Assembly (NCBI GenBank): GCA_020637635.1
Contig: JACKKB010000004.1
Span: 186,001 to 250,000, forward strand
Source of the DNA: Albidovulum sp.
GTDB lineage: Bacteria > Pseudomonadota > Alphaproteobacteria > Rhodobacterales > Rhodobacteraceae
Direction: 5' to 3'
DNA: 64,000 nucleotides
The notes beneath the pieces are model-generated. The model made no database searches. It saw only the letters and a list, made by a program, of their open reading frames with translations, and was not told where the DNA came from. A program made the position numbers and the translations under genes. This document shows positions 34,927-43,672 of this stretch, one piece after another; the first letter of the stretch is position 1, and each line of letters starts with the position of its first letter.

Positions 34927-35037
34927 TAGCGCGGGCCTGATAGCGCGGGCCTGGTTTCGCGGGGCCCGGCTTTGCGGGGCCCGGCTTTGCGGGGCCTGGT
35001 TTCGCGGGGCCCGGTTTCGCGGGGCCCGGCTTTGCGG
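34921..35037. repeat. Eight-unit 14-15-bp GC-rich tandem repeat between convergent genes
   Basis: Units begin at 34921, 34935, 34949, 34963, 34978, 34993, 35008 and 35023. The consensus is close to GGCCCGGCTTTGCGG. The first three units are 14 bp and the last five are 15 bp. The hydrolase stop codon lies inside unit 1 and the Anbu stop codon is seven bases past unit 8. It fills the whole gap between the two genes. Confidence 0.93.
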
Positions 35038-35043
35038 CCGCGC

Positions 35044-35769
35044 CTAGAGCGTGACCCGGGCGAAACTGTCGCGCAGGGCTTCGGACCAGGCTTCGCTCAT
35101 GCGGCGAAAGTCGTCATCGCCCGCCTCGATCCGGCGCCTCTGGCCCACCCGGCATTCGTCCCGCCGAACCAGGGCAAGATCCAGCGGCATGCCCACCGAG
35201 AGGTTCGAGCGCAGCGTCGAATCCATCGACAGCAGCACCGCCTTCTGCCCGTCCTCGAGCGAGGTCGAAGGCCGCACCACCCGGTCGAGGATCGGCTTGC
35301 CATACTTGTGCTCGCCGATCTGCAGGAAAGGCGTATCGTCCGTCGCCTCGATGAAATTGCCTTCGGGATAGATGAGGAACATCCGCATCTCGCCGTTTCG
35401 GCGCTGACCGGCGACGATCATGGAGGCCGAGGCGTGCTGATCCATTGCGGCAAGCTTCTCGTCGACGCTGCGGCGCACGGCTGCCAGCCGCTCGCCCACC
35501 ATCTCCGCGACCTTCAACATCGAGGGCGCAAGCAGGATCGAGGTCTCGTGCGTGGCATCGGGGTCCTCGATCGCGTCGGTCAGCTGGGCGATTGTCGTCT
35601 GCGTCACCGAGAGGCTGCCCGCGGTCATGATCACAATCACCCGCTCGCCCCCGTTCTCGAAGGTGAACATCTTGCGATAAGTGGCGATATTGTCGAGCCC
35701 GGCATTCGTCCGGGTGTCGGACAGAAGCACCATGCCTTCGTCCAGAAGCAGGCCAACGCAATAGGTCAT
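35044..35769 (-). CDS. Anbu-type proteasome-like peptidase
   Basis: A 241-residue protein of the Anbu (ancestral beta-subunit) Ntn-hydrolase family. It begins MTYCVGLLLDEGMVLLSDTR, placing Thr2 as the nucleophile after Met removal. The Lys equivalent to Lys33 lies in NIATYRKMFTF. Anbu subunits form large rings. The natural substrate is unknown. It ends the ATP-grasp/alpha-E/transglutaminase operon, and the family is consistently found with those genes. Confidence 0.9.
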   Translation of the reverse strand: MTYCVGLLLDEGMVLLSDTRTNAGLDNIATYRKMFTFENGGERVIVIMTAGSLSVTQTTIAQLTDAIEDPDATHETSILLAPSMLKVAEMVGERLAAVRRSVDEKLAAMDQHASASMIVAGQRRNGEMRMFLIYPEGNFIEATDDTPFLQIGEHKYGKPILDRVVRPSTSLEDGQKAVLLSMDSTLRSNLSVGMPLDLALVRRDECRVGQRRRIEAGDDDFRRMSEAWSEALRDSFARVTL

Positions 35770-35799
35770 CGAGGATTCCCGGGTTCGTTCCGCGCAACA

Positions 35800-36612
35800 C
35801 TATTGCTGCGCCGCAGCCACCGCAACGGCGACTTCCAGCGACTCGCTCCCCGCCCCCTGGGCGATGCCACGGATCGGCGCGGCGTCCTGAGCGTCGAACC
35901 CGGAGCTGAGCCTGATGTAGCGCGCATCGGGGCAGCAGCGGTTGGCCGGATCGAACCCGACCCAGCCGAGCGCGCCGACATGGATCTCGGCCCAGGCATG
36001 CGCGGCCTCGTGCGCGGTGCCGTCCTCGCCGGCGAGGAGATAGCCCGAAACATAGCGCGCCGGCAGCCCGACAACCCGCGCCGCGGCGATCAGGGCATGG
36101 GCGTGGTCCTGACAGACGCCCTCGCCCTGCGCAAAGGCCTCGGCCGCGGTGGTATGCGCCGCGGTCGTGCCCGGCCGGTAGGCGATCGCGTCGGTCACCG
36201 CGGCGGCAAGCGCATGCGCCTGCGCCAGCGCCTCGCTCTCGCTGCCCGCCACATCGCGGGCGAAGTCGGTCAGCATCACATCGGCGAGCGTCGACGGCGT
36301 ATCGCGCAGATAGACCGGCGGGCGCACCAGTTCGCGGTGCCCGCGGAGGAGCCCGTCCAGATCGCGCGTCTCGACCTGCCCCTCGACGACCACGGCCACG
36401 GCGTCGGCCGGGCCGCGCAGCGACCAGCTCTCGACCCAGTCGCCCGCCCCGTCGCGATACCCCGGCCCGCGTTCGCCGCCCTCCACGACGGCCGACCAGC
36501 GCTCGGTCACCTGGCCGTCGAAGACCGAGGGCGTGAGCCTCAGGCTCTGCACCGCGAGCCGGATCGGCGCGTCGTAGCGATAGGTCGTGCGATGGGCGAC
36601 CGTCAGGATCAT
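35800..36612 (-). CDS. Transglutaminase-like protein with N-terminal extension
   Basis: A 270-residue protein. The N-terminal 100 residues form the bacterial transglutaminase N domain (ILTVAHRTTYRYDAPIRLAVQSLRL). The papain-like triad is Cys167 in GVCQDHAHAL, His205 in HEAAHAWAEIHV and Asp221 in GFDPANR. Such proteins are predicted to cleave or cross-link amide bonds. The ATG overlaps the alpha-E stop by four bases. It lies 30 bases upstream of the Anbu gene. Confidence 0.93.
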   Translation of the reverse strand: MILTVAHRTTYRYDAPIRLAVQSLRLTPSVFDGQVTERWSAVVEGGERGPGYRDGAGDWVESWSLRGPADAVAVVVEGQVETRDLDGLLRGHRELVRPPVYLRDTPSTLADVMLTDFARDVAGSESEALAQAHALAAAVTDAIAYRPGTTAAHTTAAEAFAQGEGVCQDHAHALIAAARVVGLPARYVSGYLLAGEDGTAHEAAHAWAEIHVGALGWVGFDPANRCCPDARYIRLSSGFDAQDAAPIRGIAQGAGSESLEVAVAVAAAQQ

Positions 36613-37565
36613 CGCGCCTCTCCGCTCAGGTAGCAGTCATGGACCTGCGCCGCGATCTCGCCGGTGGCGACGATGAACCGGCTCAGGAACTCGTGCAGCC
36701 CCTCGTCGAAGATGTCCTCGACGGAATGCCCCGCCACCTCGTCGCGCAACGCATCTGCCGCATCCTGTGCCGGGGTGCGCCGGCCGTAGGTCCCGGCCAG
36801 CCGCCCGAGCCAGTCGGCCGAGAGCGTCACCGAGGTGAGAAGCGACCGCGGGCAGCGCCGGTTCAGGATCAGGAAATCCGCGACCTTGGCCGCGGTGATC
36901 TCGCCCCCGTAGGCCCAGTGAAAGGCGCGATGCGCCGAAAGTGCGCGCAAGAGCAACAGCCACTGATAGGAATCGAGCCCGGACCCCACGTAATCGGCCT
37001 TGGGCAGGAGCACGTAGTATTTCACATCGAGCAGCCGCGCGGTGTTGTCGCCGCGTTCCAGGCTGTAGCCGAGCATGAGGAAATCGTAGCCGTCGCCTCG
37101 CAGCTGGGTTGCGTCGATCGCCCCGCGCAGAAGCGCCGTCTGGCGCATGGTCCATTCGTTGATCTCGCTGAGTTCGAGCGTGCTGCGCGGTTGCCGCTCA
37201 AGCGCCCGCAACTCCTGAAAGGCGCTGTTCAGCGCGTCCCAGACCTGGCTCGTCAGCGCGGTGCGGACGATCCGCCCGTTCTCCCGCGCCCGCTCGAAGC
37301 AGGAGATGACCGACGACGGATTGTCGCGATCGAAGAAGAGATAGCTCTCGATGTTGCGCTGCACCGGGTCGCCGTACTTGCGGGCGAAACCCTCGGCCGT
37401 GCCCGAGGCGCGCAGGATCGATTCCCAGTCGTTGCGGTAGCCATGCCCGGCCGAGGGCAGGAGCGCGATGCGCGAGCCGACCTCGAGAAGCCGTGCGGTC
37501 ATCTCCGCCCGCTCCATGTAGCGGCCGATCCAGTAGAGGTTGTTCGCCGTCCGGCTCAGGAGCAT
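36609..37565 (-). CDS. Alpha-E domain protein
   Basis: A 318-residue, nearly all-helical protein starting MLLSRTANNLYWIGRYMERAE, the diagnostic alpha-E start, with repeated amphipathic helices and the conserved RGDGYDFLMLGYSLERGDN segment. Alpha-E proteins are found almost only beside circularly permuted ATP-grasp and transglutaminase genes, where they are proposed to assist peptide or amide-bond chemistry. No reaction is proven. Four bases separate it from the ATP-grasp stop. Confidence 0.92.
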   Translation of the reverse strand: MLLSRTANNLYWIGRYMERAEMTARLLEVGSRIALLPSAGHGYRNDWESILRASGTAEGFARKYGDPVQRNIESYLFFDRDNPSSVISCFERARENGRIVRTALTSQVWDALNSAFQELRALERQPRSTLELSEINEWTMRQTALLRGAIDATQLRGDGYDFLMLGYSLERGDNTARLLDVKYYVLLPKADYVGSGLDSYQWLLLLRALSAHRAFHWAYGGEITAAKVADFLILNRRCPRSLLTSVTLSADWLGRLAGTYGRRTPAQDAADALRDEVAGHSVEDIFDEGLHEFLSRFIVATGEIAAQVHDCYLSGEAR

Positions 37566-37569
37566 CGCA

Positions 37570-38985
37570 TCACTCCGCCAGGACCCAGGTGTCCTTGACC
37601 CCGCCGCCCTGCGAGGAGTTGACCACGAGCGACCCTTCGCGCAGCGCCACCCGCGTGAGCCCGCCCGGCACCAGTTCGATCTTGTCACCGACCAGGCAGT
37701 AGGGCCTGAGGTCGACATGCCGCGGCGCCACGCCCTCGGCCACGAAGGACGGACAGGTCGACAACGCCAGCGTCGGCTGGGCGATGTAGTTCTCGGGATG
37801 GGCCCGCAGAAGATCGGCGAAGGAAGCGATCTGCTCCGCCGTCGACTTCGGCCCGACGAGCATCCCGTAGCCACCCGAGCCATGCACCTCCTTGACGACG
37901 AGTTCGCCGAGATTGTCGAGCACATAGCCCAGATCGTCGGGCCGCGCGCATTGCCAGGTCGGCACGTTCTGCAGGATCGGCTCCTCGCCGAGATAGAAGC
38001 GGATCATTTCGGGCACGTAGGTATAGACCGCCTTGTCGTCGGCGACGCCCGCGCCAGGCGCCGAGGCGATCGTCACCCCGCCAGAACGGTAGACATCCAT
38101 CACCCCGGCGACGCCGAGCATCGAATCGGGCCGGAAGCAGAGCGGATCAAGGAAACCGTCGTCGATCCGCCGGTAGAGCACATCGAGGCGTTTCGGCCCC
38201 TCGGTCGTGCGCATCCAGAGCCGCCCCGCCTCGACGAAGAGATCGGGCCCCTCGACCAGTTCGACGCCCATCTGGTCGGCCAGGAAGGAATGCTCGTAGT
38301 AGGCCGAGTTGAAATGCCCGGGCGTCAGGATCGCGATCGTCGGCTCGCCCTCGCACCGCTCGGGCGCGACCGAGGCCAGCGTGCGCCGCAGGAGCGTCGG
38401 ATAGGCATCGACCGGCTCGATCCGCGCATTGCGGAAGAGTTCGGGGAACATCCGCATCATGATCTCGCGGTTCTCGAGCATGTAGCTCACCCCCGAGGGC
38501 GTCCGGCAGTTGTCCTCGAGCACGAGGAAATCCGTGGGTCCGGTGCGCACGATGTCGATGCCGACGATGTGGCTGAAGACCCCCTTGGGCGGAACGAAGC
38601 CGACGACCGCCTTCTCGTAGGCCTCGTTGCGGTAGACGAGATGGCCGGGAACGCGCCCCGCCCGAACGATCTCGCCGCGCCCGTAGACGTCGACGAGAAA
38701 GGCGTTGAGTGCACGCGCCCGCTGCTTGATACCGCGCTCCAGCCGGCGCCATTCGTCCTGGCTGAAGACCCGCGGGAACATGTCGAACGGGATCAGCCTG
38801 TCGGGATCGCCACCTTCGCCATAGACCGCGAAGGTGATGCCGATGCGGCGGAACAGGGCCTCGGCCTCGGCCTGCTTCATCTGCCGCAGATCGCCCGGCA
38901 TGGCGGTGGTCCAGTCCTCCAGCGAGGCATAGATGTCGCGCACCGTGCCGCCGTCGTACATTTCGTTGAAGATCTCTTCGGCCAT
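37570..38985 (-). CDS. Circularly permuted ATP-grasp protein (type 2)
   Basis: A 471-residue protein. The N-terminal part has FDMFPRVFSQDEWRRLERGI, the middle has DNCRTPSGVSYMLENRE, and the ATP-grasp lysine/glycine loop is in VVKEVHGSGGYGM at about residues 361-375. This is the circularly permuted ATP-grasp arrangement predicted to ligate carboxylates to amines, that is, to make peptide-like bonds. It is the first gene of the operon. The start at 38985 matches the family N terminus (MAEEIFNEMYDGG) and has GGCGGAG upstream. Confidence 0.92.
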   Translation of the reverse strand: MAEEIFNEMYDGGTVRDIYASLEDWTTAMPGDLRQMKQAEAEALFRRIGITFAVYGEGGDPDRLIPFDMFPRVFSQDEWRRLERGIKQRARALNAFLVDVYGRGEIVRAGRVPGHLVYRNEAYEKAVVGFVPPKGVFSHIVGIDIVRTGPTDFLVLEDNCRTPSGVSYMLENREIMMRMFPELFRNARIEPVDAYPTLLRRTLASVAPERCEGEPTIAILTPGHFNSAYYEHSFLADQMGVELVEGPDLFVEAGRLWMRTTEGPKRLDVLYRRIDDGFLDPLCFRPDSMLGVAGVMDVYRSGGVTIASAPGAGVADDKAVYTYVPEMIRFYLGEEPILQNVPTWQCARPDDLGYVLDNLGELVVKEVHGSGGYGMLVGPKSTAEQIASFADLLRAHPENYIAQPTLALSTCPSFVAEGVAPRHVDLRPYCLVGDKIELVPGGLTRVALREGSLVVNSSQGGGVKDTWVLAE

Positions 38986-39201
38986 TGTGCTCCGCCACCT
39001 GCCCGCGACGATTCCGCGGGCCGTTGTGCGATTGTTAGGCAATCGGCGCGGCGAAGCAAAGCGAAGCCGTGATCACGCCCGCGTCCGGCCCGGCGGCGCT
39101 GCCGCATGTTGCCGCGAATGCCGCCGTTTCGGGCCGCACTGCGCCGGCCTTGTCATGCGCGCCCGCGGCACACTATGTCTTGGGCAACCAATGAGGTGCC
39201 C

Positions 39202-41028
39202 ATGACCCCGAACTTCCCCCGCCCCGTGTTCGATGCCAATGCCAGCGCCGGCGGGCTCGGCGACCTGCCGGAATGGGATCTGACCGATCTCTATCCCTCC
39301 CCCGACGCCCCCGAGGTCGCGCGCGATCTCGACCGGCTGGAGACCGCCTGCGCCGCCTTCGCCAAGGACTACGAAGGCAAGCTCGCCACGCTCGATGGCG
39401 CGGCGATGCTCGCCTGCATCCGGCGCTACGAGGTGATCGAGACGCTGGCCGGGCGGCTCATGTCCTACGCGGGGCTGCGCTATTACCAGAACACGGTGGA
39501 CGCCACCCGTGCCAAGTTCCTTTCCGATTGTCAGGACAAGGTCACCGCGTTCACTACTCCGCTTGTGTTCTTTTCTCTCGAATTCAACCGGATAGACGAC
39601 GAGGCTTATGCCCGCACCTTCGCCGCGGACGCCGGGATCGCCCGCTACCGGCCGGTCTTCGACCGGATGCGCGCGATGAAGCCGCACCAGCTTTCCGATG
39701 AAATGGAGCGCTTCCTCCATGACACCTCGGTGGTCGGCGCCTCGGCCTGGAACAAGCTCTTCGACGAGACCATGGCCGGTCTCGAATTCACCGTGGACGG
39801 CGAGGACGAGCCGCTCGGTCTCGAAGCCACGCTGAACCTGCTGTCAGAGCAGGCGCGCCCCCGCAGGTCCGCCGCCGCGCATGCCCTGGCCGATGTTTTC
39901 ACCACGAATATCAAGCTTTTCGCGCGCGTTCATAACACGCTCGCGAAGGAAAAGGAGATCGAGGATCGTTGGCGCAAGATGGCCACGCCGCAGACCGCCC
40001 GGCACCTGTCGAACCATGTCGAACCCGAGGTCGTCGAAGCCCTGCGAAACGCCGTCGTCGCCGCCTATCCGAAGCTCAGCCACCGCTACTACCGGCTCAA
40101 GGCGAAGTGGATGGGCCTCGACAAGCTGCAGGTCTGGGACCGCAACGCCCCCCTGCCGATGGAGGAGAAACGCACCGTCGGCTGGGAAGAGGCGCAACGC
40201 ACCGTTCTGGGATCCTACGCGAGCTTCGACCCGCAGATGGCTGAGATCGCAAAACCTTTCTTCACCAAGGGATGGATCGACGCGGGCGTCAAGCCGGGCA
40301 AGGCGCCCGGCGCCTTTGCCCATCCGACGGTCGCCGACCTGCATCCCTATGTGATGCTGAACTATCTCGGAAAGCCGCGCGACGTGATGACGCTCGCCCA
40401 CGAGCTTGGCCACGGCGTGCACCAGGTCCTGGCGGCACCGCAGGGCGAACTGCTTGCCTCGACCCCTCTCACGCTTGCGGAGACGGCCAGCGTCTTCGGC
40501 GAGATGCTGACCTTCCGCACCCTGCTTGCCGGCGCCAGGGACCGGACCGAACGCAAGGTTCTCCTGGCCGGCAAGGTCGAGGACATGATCAACACGGTCG
40601 TGCGCCAGATCGCGTTCTACGACTTCGAATGCAAACTGCACGCCGCCCGGCGCGCGGGCGAGCTCATGCCCGAGGATATCAACGCGCTCTGGATGAGCGT
40701 GCAGGGCGAGAGCCTCGGCGACGCCTTCGAGTTCATGGAGGGCTACGAGACCTTCTGGTCCTACATCCCGCATTTCGTCCATTCGCCCTTCTACGTCTAT
40801 GCCTATGCCTTCGGCGACGGGCTCGTGAACGCGCTCTATGCCGTCTACGAAGAGGGAATGCCGGATTTCCAGGCGAAGTATTTCGACATGCTGAAGGCCG
40901 GCGGCGCCAAGCACCACAAGGAGCTTCTCGCGCCCTTCGGCCTCGACGCATCGGATCCGGGGTTCTGGGACAAGGGGCTCTCGATGATCTCGGGCATGAT
41001 CGACGAGCTTGAGGCGATGGAAGGATGA
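39202..41028 (+). CDS. pepF: M3 family oligoendopeptidase
   Basis: A 608-residue zinc metallopeptidase of the PepF/M3B group that cleaves small peptides in the cytoplasm. The zinc site HELGH is at His400-His404, followed by the M3-type second ligand region LAETASVFGEML. The C-terminal YAYAFGDGLVNALYAVYEEG is typical. Start at 39202 is favoured by GAGGTG upstream, although ATG 39175 in frame is possible. It is divergent from the ATP-grasp operon and overlaps the GNAT gene by four bases. Confidence 0.93.
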   Translation: MTPNFPRPVFDANASAGGLGDLPEWDLTDLYPSPDAPEVARDLDRLETACAAFAKDYEGKLATLDGAAMLACIRRYEVIETLAGRLMSYAGLRYYQNTVDATRAKFLSDCQDKVTAFTTPLVFFSLEFNRIDDEAYARTFAADAGIARYRPVFDRMRAMKPHQLSDEMERFLHDTSVVGASAWNKLFDETMAGLEFTVDGEDEPLGLEATLNLLSEQARPRRSAAAHALADVFTTNIKLFARVHNTLAKEKEIEDRWRKMATPQTARHLSNHVEPEVVEALRNAVVAAYPKLSHRYYRLKAKWMGLDKLQVWDRNAPLPMEEKRTVGWEEAQRTVLGSYASFDPQMAEIAKPFFTKGWIDAGVKPGKAPGAFAHPTVADLHPYVMLNYLGKPRDVMTLAHELGHGVHQVLAAPQGELLASTPLTLAETASVFGEMLTFRTLLAGARDRTERKVLLAGKVEDMINTVVRQIAFYDFECKLHAARRAGELMPEDINALWMSVQGESLGDAFEFMEGYETFWSYIPHFVHSPFYVYAYAFGDGLVNALYAVYEEGMPDFQAKYFDMLKAGGAKHHKELLAPFGLDASDPGFWDKGLSMISGMIDELEAMEG

Positions 41029-41516
41029 TCACGATCGCGCCCCTGCCGCGTGACCGGACAGAGGAAGTCCTGCATCTGGAGCTCGGTCCCGGTCAGGGCG
41101 CCTTCGTCCATCCGATTGCCGACATGGTCACCGAGGCGACGCCCGGGGTCGCGTTTCACGTCATCCGCGATGGCGACCTCGCGGTGGGCTTCTTCAAGAC
41201 CGACTGCGGCTATTGCGAGCGCCACGACTTCGCCCCGAAGGGCGCGCCCGGCCTGCGCGGCTTCCTGATCGGCTTCCAGTATCAGGGCCGCGGCTACGGT
41301 CGCGCCGCGATGCGCGCCCTGCCCGCCTACCTGCGCCGCTTGCTGCCCGATGCGGAAGCGGTCTACCTGACCGTGAACTGCGCCAACCCGGTCGCCCGCC
41401 ACGCCTATGTCTCGGGCGGCTGGGAAGACACCGGCACGCTCTATCACGGCGGTTCCTCGGGCCCGCAGGCCGTGCTCCGCCTCGCGCTCGGGGTGCAGGT
41501 CGCGGCAGCCACCTGA
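41025..41516 (+). CDS. GNAT-family N-acetyltransferase
   Basis: A 163-residue acetyltransferase. The acetyl-CoA-binding motif is FQYQGRGYGRAAMRAL (Q/R-x-x-G-x-G/A), followed by YLTVNCANPVARHAYVSGGW, the usual last GNAT strand-helix. It moves an acetyl group to an amine of an unknown small molecule or peptide. The ATGA overlap with pepF shows co-translation, suggesting it acts on peptides or amino acids. Confidence 0.88.
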   Translation: MITIAPLPRDRTEEVLHLELGPGQGAFVHPIADMVTEATPGVAFHVIRDGDLAVGFFKTDCGYCERHDFAPKGAPGLRGFLIGFQYQGRGYGRAAMRALPAYLRRLLPDAEAVYLTVNCANPVARHAYVSGGWEDTGTLYHGGSSGPQAVLRLALGVQVAAAT

Positions 41517-41524
41517 CGGCCGCC

Positions 41525-42487
41525 ATGGCCCGCCCCCGGCTCATTCTCAACCTGCCGAACCCTGTGCTCGACGGGCGCGAACCGCTCAAGCACTTCTACG
41601 ACCGCCTGTGCGACGGGTTGCAGGCGAAGGGCGTCACGGTGGCACTCATGCCGCACCGGCGCGAGACGCTTCTGGCCGAGGTCGCGGCGGATCGGGATTT
41701 TCACATCGTCGACCACGGCACCGAACGGCATCCACGCATCCTGAACGCCGGCATCGCCTATGTCTTTCCCTACTGGAACCTCGATCCGTCGGGCATCCGC
41801 GCCTGTTCCTCGATCGGCACCCGGGCATTTCCGCGCCGGGAGATCGACGCGTCAGCCGCCAATGCCTTCTTTCGCGACCTGCGCCATCGGCTGGTGAAGC
41901 CGCGCCGCTCCCGCGGTGAACAGCCGGCGGAAAAGGAAATCATACCAGACGGTTGCGTGGCCATCTTCCTGCAAAGCGACCAGGATCCGATGGTTCGCAG
42001 GACGGCCTGGATGTCGCGCCGGTCGATGGTTGCGGCAGCGCTGGCCCGCGCCGACGCCGCCCCGATCGTGATCAAGCCGCATCCCCGCGACGTGAGACCC
42101 GCGACCCGCCGCTGGCTTGACGCGCTGGCGCGCAGCGATCCGCGGCTCCACATCACCGGCGCCAATATCCACGACATCCTCGCCGCCGCGAAAGTCGTCG
42201 TGACGATCAATTCCGCGACCGGCATCGAGGCGATGCTGCATCGCAAGCCGGTGGTGATCTGCGGGCGCGCCGACTTTCACCATGTCTGCGTCGAGGCCCG
42301 GAGCCCAGGCGACATCGACGCCGCCATTCGCGCCGCGATGGCCCAAAGCTGGCCCCAGAGCCGCTTTCTCTACTGGTATTTCCGCATCGCCTGTCTCGAT
42401 GCGACGAGCCCCACACTCGCCGAGGAAGTCCTTGCACGCATCGCGGCGACAGGGTTCGATACGGCCAGCTTCGCCGAAAGGTCCTGA
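41525..42487 (+). CDS. Capsule polysaccharide export/synthesis-like protein (KpsS/KpsC-related)
   Basis: A 320-residue protein of GT-B-like outline: HRRETLLAEVAADRDFHIVDHG at the N-terminal half, and VIKPHPRDVRPATRRWLDAL, ITGANIHDILAAAKVVVTINSATGIEAML, RKPVVICGRADFHHV at the C-terminal half. The KPHPR and NSATGIEAML blocks match capsular KpsS/KpsC Kdo-transferase-type proteins. No other capsule gene is close. It lies eight bases after the GNAT stop and three bases before the dipeptidase, so it belongs to the same transcription unit. Confidence 0.6.
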   Translation: MARPRLILNLPNPVLDGREPLKHFYDRLCDGLQAKGVTVALMPHRRETLLAEVAADRDFHIVDHGTERHPRILNAGIAYVFPYWNLDPSGIRACSSIGTRAFPRREIDASAANAFFRDLRHRLVKPRRSRGEQPAEKEIIPDGCVAIFLQSDQDPMVRRTAWMSRRSMVAAALARADAAPIVIKPHPRDVRPATRRWLDALARSDPRLHITGANIHDILAAAKVVVTINSATGIEAMLHRKPVVICGRADFHHVCVEARSPGDIDAAIRAAMAQSWPQSRFLYWYFRIACLDATSPTLAEEVLARIAATGFDTASFAERS

Positions 42488-42490
42488 CCC

Positions 42491-43666
42491 ATGCTGCGGC
42501 TCATCGTCAAACTCGGGCTAGCGGTGGCGGTGCTTGCCGCGATCGCCTTCTTCTCGTTCGCGCCGGGGATCGTCGAGAAGGGTCAGAACCGGATCCTGCC
42601 GCACGATCCCTGGCCGGTGTCGGATGCCGCGCGCGCGCTGCACGCCGGCCTCGTGATCGGCGATCTGCACGCCGATCCGCTGCTTTGGGGCCGCGACCTG
42701 ACCCAGCGCTCGGACCGCGGCCAGGTCGACCTGCCGCGGCTGATCGAGGGCAACGTGGCGCTCCAGGTCTTCACCACGGTCACGAAAAGCCCCGCCGGCC
42801 AGAACTACGAGGCGAACTCCGCCGCCGCGCGCGACAACATCACCGCCCTCTACATCGCCCAGCTGCGCCCCTTCCGCAGCTGGCTGAACCTCACCGAGCG
42901 CGCGCTCGACCAAGCGCGGGAACTGGCGCGCGCCGAGGCGAAGGCGCCACAGATGCTGAAGATCCTGCGCACGCGGGCCGATCTCGACGCGCTTCTCGCG
43001 GCCCGCGCGGGCGGGGCCAGGACCGTCGGCGGCATCCTCGGCGCCGAAGGCGCGCATGCGCTTTCGGGCGATCCGGCCAATCTCGCCCGGCTCTACGATG
43101 CGGGCTTCCGCCTCATCGGGCTCACGCATTTCTTCGACAATGACGTGGCGGCCTCGCTGCATGGCGAACACAAGGATGAGGGCCTCACGCAATTCGGCCG
43201 CCAGGTGGTTCAGGCGCTGGTCGACCGTCACATGATCATCGACCTTGCCCATGCCTCGCCCGAGACGGCGCGCGAGGTGCTGGCCATGGTCGACGTGCCG
43301 GTCGTGGTCAGCCACACCGGCATCTGGTCGCATTGCAAGACGGTGCGGAACTTCCCCGACGATCTGATGCAGGCGGTGGCCGAGAGAGGCGGCCTCATCG
43401 GAATCGGCTACTGGGAGGATGTCACTTGCGATCCGACGCCGGCGGGCATCGCCGCGACCATACGCGCCGCCGTCGATCTGGTGGGCGCCGATCACGTGGC
43501 GCTCGGGTCGGATTTCGACGGCGCGGTGACGACCGCCTTCGACGTCTCGGAACTGCCGGCGCTGACCCAGGCGCTGATGGATGCCGGCCTTTCGGACGAT
43601 GTCATCGCCAGGGTCATGGGCGCCAACATGGTGCGCTTCCTGCGGTCGGCACTGCCGCCGGGGTGA
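42491..43666 (+). CDS. Membrane dipeptidase (M19/renal-dipeptidase family)
   Basis: A 391-residue zinc dipeptidase of the amidohydrolase superfamily. An N-terminal membrane anchor (LVVKLGLAV-type helix at residues 4-25) is followed by the metal-binding HxD in IGDLHADPLLWG, Glu in GGILGAEGAHALSG and the later His pair in DLAHASPETAREV and VVSHTGIWSHC. The C-terminal ALGSDFDGAVTT block is diagnostic. It hydrolyses dipeptides, possibly D-containing ones, at the periplasmic face. It ends the pepF operon. Confidence 0.92.
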   Translation: MLRLIVKLGLAVAVLAAIAFFSFAPGIVEKGQNRILPHDPWPVSDAARALHAGLVIGDLHADPLLWGRDLTQRSDRGQVDLPRLIEGNVALQVFTTVTKSPAGQNYEANSAAARDNITALYIAQLRPFRSWLNLTERALDQARELARAEAKAPQMLKILRTRADLDALLAARAGGARTVGGILGAEGAHALSGDPANLARLYDAGFRLIGLTHFFDNDVAASLHGEHKDEGLTQFGRQVVQALVDRHMIIDLAHASPETAREVLAMVDVPVVVSHTGIWSHCKTVRNFPDDLMQAVAERGGLIGIGYWEDVTCDPTPAGIAATIRAAVDLVGADHVALGSDFDGAVTTAFDVSELPALTQALMDAGLSDDVIARVMGANMVRFLRSALPPG

Positions 43667-43672
43667 CGCGGA

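Noticed and set aside
34921..35037. A CRISPR array
   Set aside because: Units are 14-15 bp with no unique spacers, so this is a simple tandem repeat.
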